Shown: piece by piece, positions 51,198 through 60,526 of the stretch
How positions within the stretch are numbered: position 1 is the first letter of the stretch
Layout of the letters: every line of letters begins with the position of its first letter
Origin: Paenibacillus barengoltzii NBRC 101215
Lineage (GTDB): Bacteria > Bacillota > Bacilli > Paenibacillales > Paenibacillaceae
DNA length: 64,000 nt
Direction of reading: 5' to 3'
NCBI RefSeq assembly: GCF_004000745.1
Contig: NZ_BILV01000026.1
Span: forward strand, 1-64,000
Notes under the pieces: model-generated
What the model was told of the DNA's origin: nothing
What the model saw: only the letters and a program-made list of their open reading frames with translations
The model's database searches: none
Translations under genes and position numbers: made by a program

Positions 51198-53660
51198 TTA
51201 GATGTAGAATGCGAGCAAGCCCTCGTTATAAGCCTCGCAAAGGCGCATTGCCGCTTCGGTGGTCTGTTTTTCCTGGCTGGACAGAGTAAACGCAAATTCA
51301 TAAAACCCGCCCAAATCGACTTTGAAGTTCGTCTCCCAGTAGTTGTTCATGACCCAAGCGAAGGTCTCCCCACGGTTCAGCTCCCAATTGTTGCCGTCGC
51401 ATAATTGGATCGGCTTCGCTTCCAGAGGGCCAAACGTCAGCAACGGCGTGTCTTTAACTGCGACCAGCACCTGCCGTTCGCCGGCTTCCATTACCAATCC
51501 GTTCTGGATCATATAAAATTCCATATTGCTGCCAGGCAGCTGATCGATGCCCGGGCGAAGGATGCAGCCGGTTTTGTCTACGTACTTCACCTCTTCATCC
51601 CCTGCCGTGAACGGCAACGACACATAAAGGTTTTCCGGGTCCCACACACTATCCTTGTGGACGCGCACCATCGCTTCGATTTTGTTGATGTGCCGGTACA
51701 GCTTCAGGAACACCTTATAGAACCGCGTGCCCTCCAGGCTGTAATCGAGCTGCAGCGAGACGAACAACGGCCCGCTCTCTACAATCTGGATATCAGTCAG
51801 ACGAGATTCATACCGCCGGGTTGCCGGCGATTTACGGTTGCGCCCCATCCGCCGACGCTCCTCTGTCGGAGAGGTGCGGATATCGGTCACTTCGTAAATG
51901 CCGCTAAACGGGGCATAGGCTGCGTCCTGCCGAACCAGATTCTTCCCGCTCTTCCGATCGATTATCGAAGTAATTCCCCGCTTTTGATCGAACTCCACCC
52001 GGTAGAACGCCGTCTCCACGCAGGCCACATCCTCGCGCAGCGCCCCAGGCTGCAGCACATCCTCGACCCCCTCCGCGCCAATATGAGCGTGGCTTTGGGA
52101 GGTTCCATTCTGATAGCGGCCGGTTGCACGCACCCCAACGTTGCGTTCCTCCTTCGGTTCCAGCTTGAGCGGAATTTCAATCTCAAAAGCTCGGGCGATT
52201 CTTTTCACCTGGTGCGGGATCACTTCGTTAGTCGTCAAATCAAACACTTCGATAGGAACATCCAGGCTGTAGTTCAACCCATCAACATACTCCCAAAACT
52301 CAATATAGATTTTGGCAGTCGTCTCCAGCGAAATGTCGTGGGGATTGATAATTCGATAGCGCTGCGGCCGATCTTGGCGGATGGCTACCTCCCCTTTTTT
52401 CGCTAATATCCGATCCAGGTTATCTGCCACCTCGGTGTTGCCATTAATGGCGTAAGCCGATTTCTTGTGCTCCAGTTCCCCCACCAGAGTCTCCCAAGGT
52501 TCCGATACGGAGGAGGAATACCCCCAGGTGTGCTCGCTGTAGAGGATCAGATTTTCCGCCGCTTTCTGCATCAACTCTGCATCCCCCAAAGTGGCATCGG
52601 GATCCAGCTTTTTGCAGAGATCGTACTTGCGTTGCCCCTCCCGATACACCTTGACAACCGCCGGAGTGGAGCCTACGCCGTCCGCCCACCAATCGTTCCA
52701 ATCGCCTTGGTAGACCGGAATGTCCTTCCATTCTGTTTCCAGATGATCAAAAAATTGATCCAGCGTTACCATCTGGAACTCCAAGGTTCCGGCGTACTTC
52801 CGGTTCAGCAAGTCAACCCGTTCCGCGATCTTCACGTTGGGCGGCGCATTGTCCGTGATCGCTCCCGAAACCATGAATGGCACAAAATCACCGGGATACC
52901 CTTCAGCCTCCAGGTTCTGCAGGTAACGCTCCAGTCGTTCATCGAGAATGGCCAACTCGACTTGCTCGGTATCCTCGGGGCTGGTGGTAAAGAGCTGATT
53001 GCCACGAATCTTTTTGCCTATTTCATCAAAAATCATATAGGTCGAAGCTGCGTGCGGTGAGAAGCAAAGCTCATTGCCAAAGTGGTAATGCTCCCCGTTC
53101 CAAACGAGTACCTTCTTCCCAGACGGCCCTTGCCAGTAAAAAGGGGTCTGCTTTTTGTAGAGCGGGAACATGCCGTGATGGGGATGCAGACAGGAAAACA
53201 GACGCTCCACGCCGCACTCCTGCAGCACGTCGGCATATCCCCAGGCAAACCCATTGATATCGGCGCTCATTCCGCTGCGGATGGGATAACCGATCTGCTC
53301 ACCGTACGTCTTGGCTTGTATCGTACAATCGTAAAGAATATCTCGACTAACCAGCTCGGTTAAATTCAAATAGTTGCCAGAAAGGCCAATTCGCCCTTCT
53401 CGCACGTATTTTTCAAAATCTGCAATATAGTCCGAAGGCGCATGGGCATAGAAGTTTTTGACCTGCCAATGATTTTCGCACTGCCACACAAATCCTTTGC
53501 GAGCTTCATTACCGGTGCGGTCAATCTCTCTCAGAATATCCACGGCCTGTTTGATAAAATCGCAATGATAATGGATGATTTTGTCCTGTCGCTCGGTGTA
53601 GCCAATATCGGTGTGTGAATGATGAATGAGGAATACCTTCCAGTTCTTTGACAGTTTCAT
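51198..53660 (-). CDS. GH38 alpha-mannosidase
   Basis: 820-aa retaining alpha-mannosidase. The zinc motif is FLIHHSHTDIGYTE (His and Asp ligands near residues 14-18), the predicted nucleophile is Asp134 in SADINGFAWG, and a long beta-sandwich C-terminus follows. No signal peptide, so it cleaves imported mannosides in the cytoplasm. It lies between the importer genes and the isomerase gene with 20-23 base gaps. Confidence 0.9.
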   Translation of the reverse strand: MKLSKNWKVFLIHHSHTDIGYTERQDKIIHYHCDFIKQAVDILREIDRTGNEARKGFVWQCENHWQVKNFYAHAPSDYIADFEKYVREGRIGLSGNYLNLTELVSRDILYDCTIQAKTYGEQIGYPIRSGMSADINGFAWGYADVLQECGVERLFSCLHPHHGMFPLYKKQTPFYWQGPSGKKVLVWNGEHYHFGNELCFSPHAASTYMIFDEIGKKIRGNQLFTTSPEDTEQVELAILDERLERYLQNLEAEGYPGDFVPFMVSGAITDNAPPNVKIAERVDLLNRKYAGTLEFQMVTLDQFFDHLETEWKDIPVYQGDWNDWWADGVGSTPAVVKVYREGQRKYDLCKKLDPDATLGDAELMQKAAENLILYSEHTWGYSSSVSEPWETLVGELEHKKSAYAINGNTEVADNLDRILAKKGEVAIRQDRPQRYRIINPHDISLETTAKIYIEFWEYVDGLNYSLDVPIEVFDLTTNEVIPHQVKRIARAFEIEIPLKLEPKEERNVGVRATGRYQNGTSQSHAHIGAEGVEDVLQPGALREDVACVETAFYRVEFDQKRGITSIIDRKSGKNLVRQDAAYAPFSGIYEVTDIRTSPTEERRRMGRNRKSPATRRYESRLTDIQIVESGPLFVSLQLDYSLEGTRFYKVFLKLYRHINKIEAMVRVHKDSVWDPENLYVSLPFTAGDEEVKYVDKTGCILRPGIDQLPGSNMEFYMIQNGLVMEAGERQVLVAVKDTPLLTFGPLEAKPIQLCDGNNWELNRGETFAWVMNNYWETNFKVDLGGFYEFAFTLSSQEKQTTEAAMRLCEAYNEGLLAFYI

Positions 53661-53683
53661 AAAGCCACTCCGTTCCTTAAGAA

Positions 53684-54502
53684 TTACTTGCTCTGATAGG
53701 CATAGCCAGCTTCAAAATGTTTGTTCAGCAAGAAAAACAGCAGCAGCGTAGGAATCGATGCGACCACGCAGGCCATGAGAATGACCGGTACATTCGCTTT
53801 GTCCATTAAGGATATGGCAGCCATCACCGGACGTATCTCCCGGGATTTCGTGAAGGTCAGTCCAAACATGAGCTCGTTCCACACCCAATTGAATTGGGTC
53901 AGGAAGATCACAGCCAGCGGGGCGGTCGACATCGGGACAAAGATATGCCCTAAAATCTGCAGGCTGTTACAGCCATCCATTTTGGCCGATTCACAAATTT
54001 CCTTCGATATGCCAAGAAAATAATTCCGAAGCACAAACATGCAGAAGGGGACGCAGATAGCCGTATAGAACAAAATCATCCCCAGTTGGGTATCGTACAG
54101 CTTCGTGGCGGTCAGTCCCTTGTAAACCGGAATCAAATAGATCTGGAACGGGAAGATCGTTCCGCTGTAGATAAAGAGGAACCAGAACATCGGCCGTTTG
54201 ATCTTGAGATGGGAGATCGCATAGGCGGCCAGGATGGCGATGAGGACGGCGGCCCCTGCCGAAACAGAGGCATACAGGAAGCTGTTGACCATCCCCTTCA
54301 CCATACCAAAAGCGCTGGCAATCCCTTTTAGATTTTCGGCCAAGTTTATTCCCTTCGGCAGATCCCAGAAGTTCCCCAGATTATATTCCTGCTTCTTCTT
54401 AAAGATCCCGATGAAGGCGAACACCGCCGGAAATATCCAAAAAACGGATAGAATGATCAGTACGGTATTTACGGCGATGCTTCCTCGGCTTACTTTTTTC
54501 AT
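53684..54502 (-). CDS. Carbohydrate ABC transporter permease (MalG-like)
   Basis: 272-aa permease with EAA-like ICESAKMDGCNSLQILGHIF and C-terminus FEAGYAYQSK. AAAGGAG precedes the ATG. Partner of the MalF-like permease encoded upstream; it imports the substrate of the GH38 enzyme (inference). Confidence 0.92.
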   Translation of the reverse strand: MKKVSRGSIAVNTVLIILSVFWIFPAVFAFIGIFKKKQEYNLGNFWDLPKGINLAENLKGIASAFGMVKGMVNSFLYASVSAGAAVLIAILAAYAISHLKIKRPMFWFLFIYSGTIFPFQIYLIPVYKGLTATKLYDTQLGMILFYTAICVPFCMFVLRNYFLGISKEICESAKMDGCNSLQILGHIFVPMSTAPLAVIFLTQFNWVWNELMFGLTFTKSREIRPVMAAISLMDKANVPVILMACVVASIPTLLLFFLLNKHFEAGYAYQSK

Positions 54503-54528
54503 AGGATGGGTTCTCCTTTCTCGCTTCC

Positions 54529-55401
54529 TCAGACCGTCCGGTCGGTGTCTCCGAAGGTGTTGCGGATATTAAAATAGGAGACGATCAGGATCATGACAGT
54601 GAGCACCACAGCGACTGCCGCACCGACACCAAATTTCCCGTGGATAAAGGACTCCTGGTACATCGTCAACGCTAACGTTTCGGAAGTCCGGTAAGGCCCC
54701 CCTTTTGTCATGACCCAGATTGAATCAAACACCTTAAAGCTGTTCACCAGAGACATGAGCAGCACCACCACCGTAGTCGGCTGGAGAAGCGGGAAAATCA
54801 CCTTCGTATATAGCTGAATCGTCCGCGCGCCTTCGATCTTGGCGGCTTCAATCGGAGAGCTGGGAATGGTGGTCAGCCCGGTGATGAATAGAATGGTGTT
54901 CAAGCCAACGCCTTGCCACGTTCCCATCAAAATCATGATGAACGTATTGACATACGGGATGGCCAGCCAATCGCGAACCCAGCTCTTGAATCCCAGTAAG
55001 CCGAACAACTGAGGAATGCCGTATTTCGAGAGAATGGCCACCATGATAATGCCGCCAATGGTGCTCGACAGTGCTGTGGGATAGTAGAAAATATTTTTGA
55101 ATCCGCCAACCCAGGAACTGTTCTTAATGAAAACAGCCAATAGCAGCGGCAGCGCCAACGTAAATACAAGAGAAAACACAACCCAGATCACGGTGTTCAT
55201 GAGAGAGATTTTGAAGTTCGCATCCTGAAACAGATGGCGATAGTTCTCTATGCCCACGAACCGCATGGCGGAAAATCCATCATATTCATAGAAACTCAAA
55301 CGAACGGTATACACGATGGATGTGGCAAAGAATACGGCAACCAGCAGAACCGCCGGCAGCAGATAAAGGTAATTCGTCCAAGCAATGTTGCTCTTCTTCA
55401 A
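54529..55401 (-). CDS. Carbohydrate ABC transporter permease (MalF-like)
   Basis: About 290 aa with YLYLLPAVLLVAVFFATSIV as first membrane segment and IEAAKIEGARTIQLYTKVIF as EAA loop. The frame is open to an ATG at 55441-55443 inside the binding-protein gene, but the TTG at 55399-55401 has GAGGGGG 5 bases upstream and matches the family's N-terminus, so I use it. Confidence 0.9.
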   Translation of the reverse strand: MKKSNIAWTNYLYLLPAVLLVAVFFATSIVYTVRLSFYEYDGFSAMRFVGIENYRHLFQDANFKISLMNTVIWVVFSLVFTLALPLLLAVFIKNSSWVGGFKNIFYYPTALSSTIGGIIMVAILSKYGIPQLFGLLGFKSWVRDWLAIPYVNTFIMILMGTWQGVGLNTILFITGLTTIPSSPIEAAKIEGARTIQLYTKVIFPLLQPTTVVVLLMSLVNSFKVFDSIWVMTKGGPYRTSETLALTMYQESFIHGKFGVGAAVAVVLTVMILIVSYFNIRNTFGDTDRTV

Positions 55402-55426
55402 AGGAACCCCCTCACTCCGTCGTAAT

Positions 55427-56749
55427 TTAACCGAATACTTCATCCGCCTTGGCCTGAATCGTATTCAGTACATCGTCAATATCCGCGCCGCTGTACATAA
55501 AGCGAGAGAGCTCATCAATGGCTGTATTGCGCAGATCCTCAGGGGTATTCTCATAGAAGCGAAGCAGAAGCTGGTACTTGGAGGAATCTCCGGTCATATC
55601 CAAAATGCGCTGAATGGTCCCATTTTCCACGGAGATCGAACTAATGTTGGCAATGCCGAGTTCACCCACCATCACCGTTTGGGTACCCGGTTTGTAGAAG
55701 CCGCGCAGCGCAGCGAGGGCCTGTTCTTTGGAGGAGCTAGCCTCAGTTACTACAATTGGCGAAGCTTCAAAGAAGATCGTCCCCTTTGCACCATTTATGC
55801 TCGGCAGGATAAAGGCATCAACATTCGTTCCAGGCTCCATGCCGAAATCGTTCTGTAAGCCCGTTACGGTAGGACTATCATCCAACATCATGGCGACGAC
55901 GCCTGTCGCAAATTCTTTATGGAGGTCACTGTAGACGATGGGCTCTCCGAAGTAGCCTTTATTAAACATGTCTCTCCAGATCGTCATCACTTCCTTCACA
56001 GCTTCATCCGTATAAGGCTTGGTGCCGTTGCAAATATCGATATAGAGCTGCGGATCGTAAGCGGCAATCAATTGCTGGAACCAGATGAAGCTGGCCCACG
56101 AGTCGTTCTTCAAGCCAATTGGGGTGACACCGCTGGCTTTGATCTTCTCGCAAGCCTCGAGAAACTCTTCGAATGTCGTTGGAACAGCCACGCCGGCAGC
56201 CTCAAAAACTTCCACATTATAGAGCACAGACATGTAACGGAGACTATAAGGCGCTGCGTAGACCTTCCCATCCACCGTGAAAGCGTCCTTGATATCTGCG
56301 GAAACACCATCGGCAATGTAGTTATCCCATTCCGCAGTCAAGTCTGCCAGCTTGCCGTTTTTGGCCAGTGTTTCTAATTGCGGGCCGCTCCACCAGGTGA
56401 ACAGGCCAGGAGCCCCGGGGTCATCAATCGTTTGTTGGATGGCCGTTTGATAGGCTGCTACATCAGGGTAATTGGTTAGCTCGATCTCGATCCCCGAATC
56501 GTTCTTCCAAGCTTCAGCCAGCCGAGCTGCCTTTTCCGCATCGCCCAGTTTATCCAGCCAAAAGTCTACTTTTCCGCCAGTCTGTGCAGGCGGATTCTCG
56601 GAAGCAGTTGTATCTCCGGTATTTCCGGAAGTGTTTCCAGAAGGATTTCCAGAGGTGTTATCGGCGGCGTTCCCGCCACCACATGCTGCAAGGATCCCCG
56701 TCATAAGGAACATGGTAAGAAATAAGGACATCATTTTTTTGCCAGACAT
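55427..56749 (-). CDS. Sugar-binding lipoprotein (family 1 SBP)
   Basis: 440 aa from the ATG at 56747-56749 (GGGGAGG 8 bases upstream). Signal peptide with lipobox ILAAC, then an Asn/Thr/Gly/Ser linker with repeated NTSGN units. Mature domain of MalE type. It recognises the mannoside handled by this operon (inference). Confidence 0.9.
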   Translation of the reverse strand: MSGKKMMSLFLTMFLMTGILAACGGGNAADNTSGNPSGNTSGNTGDTTASENPPAQTGGKVDFWLDKLGDAEKAARLAEAWKNDSGIEIELTNYPDVAAYQTAIQQTIDDPGAPGLFTWWSGPQLETLAKNGKLADLTAEWDNYIADGVSADIKDAFTVDGKVYAAPYSLRYMSVLYNVEVFEAAGVAVPTTFEEFLEACEKIKASGVTPIGLKNDSWASFIWFQQLIAAYDPQLYIDICNGTKPYTDEAVKEVMTIWRDMFNKGYFGEPIVYSDLHKEFATGVVAMMLDDSPTVTGLQNDFGMEPGTNVDAFILPSINGAKGTIFFEASPIVVTEASSSKEQALAALRGFYKPGTQTVMVGELGIANISSISVENGTIQRILDMTGDSSKYQLLLRFYENTPEDLRNTAIDELSRFMYSGADIDDVLNTIQAKADEVFG

Positions 56750-56821
56750 CGTTTTATCCTCCCCTTGGTTTGATCTATACAATGACCCCGCGGCACGATG
56801 TGCATCAAGCGGGTTTGTAGA

Positions 56822-57814
56822 CTAAACGCGTTGAATTCCTTGCTTCACCACTGTTGCCTGATACCCATGCAAGTAAGCTGCGCCAATAAGTCCGGCATCA
56901 TTGTTTAGTTTGGCAATCGTAATTTGCGGCAGCGGAACTTGTTTGCAGTACACCCCTTTTTTGACATAAGCAAGGATGGGCTGTAACAGATAGTCGCCTT
57001 CACTGCTAATTCCACCGCCAATCACAATCATCTCAGGCTGAAAAATATTAATGATGTCGATAATCCCCTCTGACACATAATAGAAGTATTGATCCAGCAG
57101 CTTTAAGGCTGCTGAGTCGTTGAGTCTGGCTGTATCAAAGATGTTCTTCCCGTTGAATTGCCCGGAACGCCTCTTCACTTCGGCCAGTAGGGACTCCGGA
57201 AATTGCGCCGCCATCTCCTCTGCCATCCGAATCAGCGCCGTGATCGAAGCGTAGGATTCCCAGCAACCACGTCGCCCGCAGGTGCATGGTACGCCCCCGG
57301 ATACAATGACCTTGTGTCCAATCGCATTAGCCGCTGAATTAAAACCGCTGTGAATTTGCCCGCCAAGGATAATCCCCCCGCCAACTCCAGTGCCCAGCGT
57401 CACGGTAACCGAGGAGCTTGTTCCTTGGGATGCTCCACAGAGATACTCGCCCAATGCAGCGCAATTGGCGTCGTTGTCGATATAAACTTCCTTGGGTACA
57501 TAGCTCTGCAGCGTTTTGACTAGCGGGACATGCTCCCAGGCAATATTGTTGGAGTAAATCACTTCTCCCTTTTGCTGATCCAAGATTCCCGGGCAGCCAA
57601 GGCCAATCGCCTTAACCTCATCAAGTTGGATTCCAGCTAAGTCCAGAACCGAGTAAATGGAATCCGCGATATCACGCAACACCTCCGTATAGGGCCGTCC
57701 CCCCCTTGTATCAAAACTTACCTTTGAAAGAATGGTCTGATCCTCTCCTACCAGCGCACATGAGACCTTCGTGCCGCCAATATCCACTCCTATCCGCATA
57801 GCAAACTTCATCAC
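56822..57814 (-). CDS. ROK-family sugar kinase
   Basis: 330 aa. ATP loop IGVDIGGTKVSC, GTGVGGGIILGG, and the ROK zinc motif CTCGRRGCWESYAS are intact, so an active hexokinase is expected. In this operon it would phosphorylate mannose (or glucose) released by the alpha-mannosidase. The listed start has GGAG only 2 bases away; the ATG at 57797-57799 (MRIGVD) is an alternative. First gene of the operon. Confidence 0.88.
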   Translation of the reverse strand: MMKFAMRIGVDIGGTKVSCALVGEDQTILSKVSFDTRGGRPYTEVLRDIADSIYSVLDLAGIQLDEVKAIGLGCPGILDQQKGEVIYSNNIAWEHVPLVKTLQSYVPKEVYIDNDANCAALGEYLCGASQGTSSSVTVTLGTGVGGGIILGGQIHSGFNSAANAIGHKVIVSGGVPCTCGRRGCWESYASITALIRMAEEMAAQFPESLLAEVKRRSGQFNGKNIFDTARLNDSAALKLLDQYFYYVSEGIIDIINIFQPEMIVIGGGISSEGDYLLQPILAYVKKGVYCKQVPLPQITIAKLNNDAGLIGAAYLHGYQATVVKQGIQRV

Positions 57815-57904
57815 TCCATTCGTATCCCCGCAATAGGCAGAATTCTTGATGAACTCGGTTTATATAACCTTTAATAAACTGCGACACCTTACAGGAATAT
57901 CAAA

Positions 57905-57923
57905 TAGTAAATATCTCTTACTA
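57905..57923. promoter_or_regulatory. Inverted repeat at the mannoside operon start site
   Basis: TAGTAA (57905-57910) and TTACTA (57918-57923) with a 7-base spacer sit at the predicted start of transcription. A binding site for the divergently encoded ROK repressor is possible. Confidence 0.4.
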
Positions 57924-57928
57924 ACTGG

Positions 57929-57958
57929 ATTATAAAACCGCTTTCAACGGGATGTCAA
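57929..57958 (-). promoter_or_regulatory. Mannoside operon promoter with cre in its spacer
   Basis: TTGACA (57953-57958) and TATAAT (57929-57934) with an 18-base spacer, both consensus. TTGAAAGCGGTTTTA (57933-57947, minus strand) matches the cre consensus at all but one position and lies between the two boxes, so CcpA binding would block RNA polymerase. The remainder of the 57959-58119 gap is AT-rich without further clear signals. Confidence 0.7.
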
Positions 57959-58119
57959 TACAAAATGGGCAAATTTAAATCATAATATTTTTTCTTTGTT
58001 ATGGGACGAAAACTTAATCCAAGCGCAATTAATATCCTACACTTACTATTCATCATCCTATTAGTGATACAAATTAGATACTTTTAAAAAACTCTTATGG
58101 TACGATCCCGATGTAACTG

Positions 58120-58128
58120 TGATATAAT
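58120..58128 (+). promoter_or_regulatory. Extended -10 promoter of the ROK regulator gene
   Basis: TGATATAAT gives the TGn extension plus a perfect TATAAT; the -35 is weak. It lies about 60 bases before the coding region. Confidence 0.5.
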
Positions 58129-58189
58129 ACGAGTAATATACTTTCGAATTGTAAAGGAATACCTATTCTTACATATGGAGATGGCAGCA

Positions 58190-59365
58190 ATGCGAGGCGT
58201 AAATCATCAGAATATGATCGAAACGAATAAGTTTCTCATCCTAAAGACCATTGCTACATGTGGTCCAATATCCAGAATCGAGCTGAGCAAAAAAACGCAG
58301 CTAAGTAAAATGACCATCACTTCGCTGATTGCTGATTTTTTGGAGGAGGGCATTGTCCGCGAATGCGGGACAAGCGCTTCAACGTCAGGACGGCGACCGA
58401 CCTTGTTGGAAGTGGTGCCCGACAGCCTGCTTACGCTGGGCATCAGTGTGGGGCGGGACTATTTACAGGTGGGAATAATCAACCTGACCGGTGCGATCGT
58501 TCTGCACAACCAAGTTCCGATCGGGCAATTCACGACGGAGGACAGCTTTATTAGCGGCTTGTTAGCCATGTGCGAGGTCATCCTCCAGAATGTCCCCATC
58601 GAGAAGGTCTGGGGCATCGGGATCGCGAGTATCGGCCCGATCAATATGACGGAAGGCGTCATTATCGATCCGCCGGATTTTAATATCGACATCATCCATA
58701 TCGTTCCACGGTTAAAAGAACGTTGGAACCTTCCTGTTTATATCGAAAACGATATGGCCGTATCCGCCCTGGCAGAGATGTATTACGGAGACGGGAATCA
58801 GTACAGCAACTTCGTGTATGTGGGGGTAACCGCAGGGATCGGCGGAGGAGTGATTCTTGATCAACGCTTATATAGCGGCACGAATGGGCTCGCTTCGATT
58901 ATTGGCCATATGATTGTGCAGACCGACGGGGAGCTATGCGCTTGTGGGCAGCGCGGTTGTTTGGAGGCGATGAGCAGCGTTCGCGCCACCCTCCACTGGG
59001 CACATCAGAACGGCGCGCCGCACGATATGGATTGGATGCAGCTTCTGATTAAGGCCGAAGCCGGTGATGCGATCTGTTCCGCTGCATTGGAGCGGATGAA
59101 GCATTATCTTTTGAGCGGACTGATTAACATCGTACACCTATATGACCCGGAATGTATTTTTATCGGAGGCGACTTATGGTTTGCCAAGGACCCGCTGTTT
59201 CAATATTTTGAGCAGGAGGTAAATCACCGGATCATCGCCGCAGGCAATCGCCGCAAAGTCCAGATCGCACGTTCGAAATTCCCCGGAAATGCGTTTTTTA
59301 TCGGCACTGCCGCCCTCGTCATGGAAAATAACCAAGAGTACCGCAGAGTAAACGGAAATGGATAA
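58190..59365 (+). CDS. ROK-family transcriptional repressor (NagC/XylR type)
   Basis: 391 aa. N-terminal winged helix (NKFLILKTIATCGPISRIELSK, then MTITSLIADFLEEGIV) followed by a ROK sugar-binding domain with CACGQRGCLEAM zinc motif. The ATP loop is not of kinase type (ISVGRDY in place of DIGGTK), as expected for a regulator. I use the ATG at 58190 because GGAG is 9 bases upstream; 31 extra codons are open. Divergent to the mannoside operon, its likely target. Confidence 0.9.
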   Translation: MRGVNHQNMIETNKFLILKTIATCGPISRIELSKKTQLSKMTITSLIADFLEEGIVRECGTSASTSGRRPTLLEVVPDSLLTLGISVGRDYLQVGIINLTGAIVLHNQVPIGQFTTEDSFISGLLAMCEVILQNVPIEKVWGIGIASIGPINMTEGVIIDPPDFNIDIIHIVPRLKERWNLPVYIENDMAVSALAEMYYGDGNQYSNFVYVGVTAGIGGGVILDQRLYSGTNGLASIIGHMIVQTDGELCACGQRGCLEAMSSVRATLHWAHQNGAPHDMDWMQLLIKAEAGDAICSAALERMKHYLLSGLINIVHLYDPECIFIGGDLWFAKDPLFQYFEQEVNHRIIAAGNRRKVQIARSKFPGNAFFIGTAALVMENNQEYRRVNGNG

Positions 59366-59381
59366 GGCACATCAGCCAATC

Positions 59382-59418
59382 AAAAAAGTCCGCGAAGCTT
59401 ACGCCTCACGGACTTTTA
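59382..59418. terminator. Bidirectional terminator, near-copy of 49371-49404
   Basis: The stem AGTCCG/CGGACT with inner GAAGC/GCCTC pairing is flanked by an A-run on the left and a T-run on the right. It serves the ROK repressor gene (plus) and the Gfo/Idh operon (minus). Confidence 0.8.
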
Positions 59419-59425
59419 TTACTAC

Positions 59426-60508
59426 TTATTCCTGATCAAAATAAACGATCTTCCCCGTTTCCGCGGATTGATAGACCGCCTCCAAAATCTGAGATACGAT
59501 CATCGCTTCCCTCGGTTTCACGAGAGGTTCCGTGTCGTTGACGATGCTATGAATCCATTGTTTCGCTTCATACTCGAAATCGGTCAGCTTCTCCCCGCGG
59601 AACAGTTCTCTCGCGTTAGGATCGACATCGATTTCATTCACGAACAAGCTTCCGTCTCGTTCGCCATTGATCCGCAGCTTACGATTGTTAAAATCCGCTC
59701 CGCCCTTCGTGCCGCACACCAAATTGCCTGAGTCATCCGCAATATTTAAGGCCCAGCTCGTTTCGATGATGACCGTAGCTCCATTTTTGAATTTCACGTA
59801 GCCAAACGCGGAGTCTTCGACTTCGAACTCATTCGGATCCCAAGAGCCCCATTCGTTTGCGGCATTTTCGGTGTATTTCAGCTTATGGAACACACTGCCG
59901 ACGACGCTTTCCGGTTCATAATTATCCATTAACCAGAGGATCAGGTCCAGGGAATGAGTTCCGATATCGATCATCGGGCCGCCGCCTTGCTTCTCTTTAT
60001 CCAAGAACACGCCCCAGGTTGGTACACCTCTTCTGCGAGTAGCCACCGCTTTGGCGAAATAGATATCTCCCAGTTCGCCATTTTGGATCATCTTCTTGAG
60101 CAGTTGGCTCTTGGCGCTGGATCGACTCTGGTAACCGACGGTGAGCTTCTTACCGCTTCGCAAGTGAGCTTCATACATCGCTTTTGCCTCAGCACCCGTG
60201 ACCGCCATAGGCTTCTCGCACATGACATGTTTGCCGCTTTCGAGCGCATCGATGGAAATCGAGGCATGAGAACTATTGGGGGTTAACACATGTACAACCT
60301 CGATCTCTTCCAGCGCCAGCAGATCCTTATAATTCGTGAACACCTTGGCATCCGGCGTACCAAATTTCTTCGCGGCAGCCTCAGCTCTTTCCGGGATCAA
60401 GTCGCAGAAGGCTACCATCCGCACATTGTCCACCTTCGCTAAACTCGGCATATGCTTGTCATTGGCAATGAGTCCGCAACCGATGATCCCTACTTTTACC
60501 GTTCTCAT
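59426..60508 (-). CDS. Gfo/Idh/MocA family oxidoreductase
   Basis: 360-aa NAD(P)-dependent sugar dehydrogenase. Rossmann loop IIGCGLIANDKHMPS, CEKPMAV with the catalytic Lys of the EKP motif, and IDIGTHSLDLILWLMDNYEP near the active site. Last gene of an importer operon, directly downstream of a second Gfo/Idh gene. The substrate is unknown. Confidence 0.9.
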   Translation of the reverse strand: MRTVKVGIIGCGLIANDKHMPSLAKVDNVRMVAFCDLIPERAEAAAKKFGTPDAKVFTNYKDLLALEEIEVVHVLTPNSSHASISIDALESGKHVMCEKPMAVTGAEAKAMYEAHLRSGKKLTVGYQSRSSAKSQLLKKMIQNGELGDIYFAKAVATRRRGVPTWGVFLDKEKQGGGPMIDIGTHSLDLILWLMDNYEPESVVGSVFHKLKYTENAANEWGSWDPNEFEVEDSAFGYVKFKNGATVIIETSWALNIADDSGNLVCGTKGGADFNNRKLRINGERDGSLFVNEIDVDPNARELFRGEKLTDFEYEAKQWIHSIVNDTEPLVKPREAMIVSQILEAVYQSAETGKIVYFDQE

Positions 60509-60526
60509 CCTTCCCCCTCCTCCGCG

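Noticed and set aside
51405-52406. Plus-strand ORF of 333 codons
   Set aside because: It lies wholly antisense to the GH38 gene, has no ribosome site and its product is rich in His, Arg and Gln as expected from a reverse-frame shadow.
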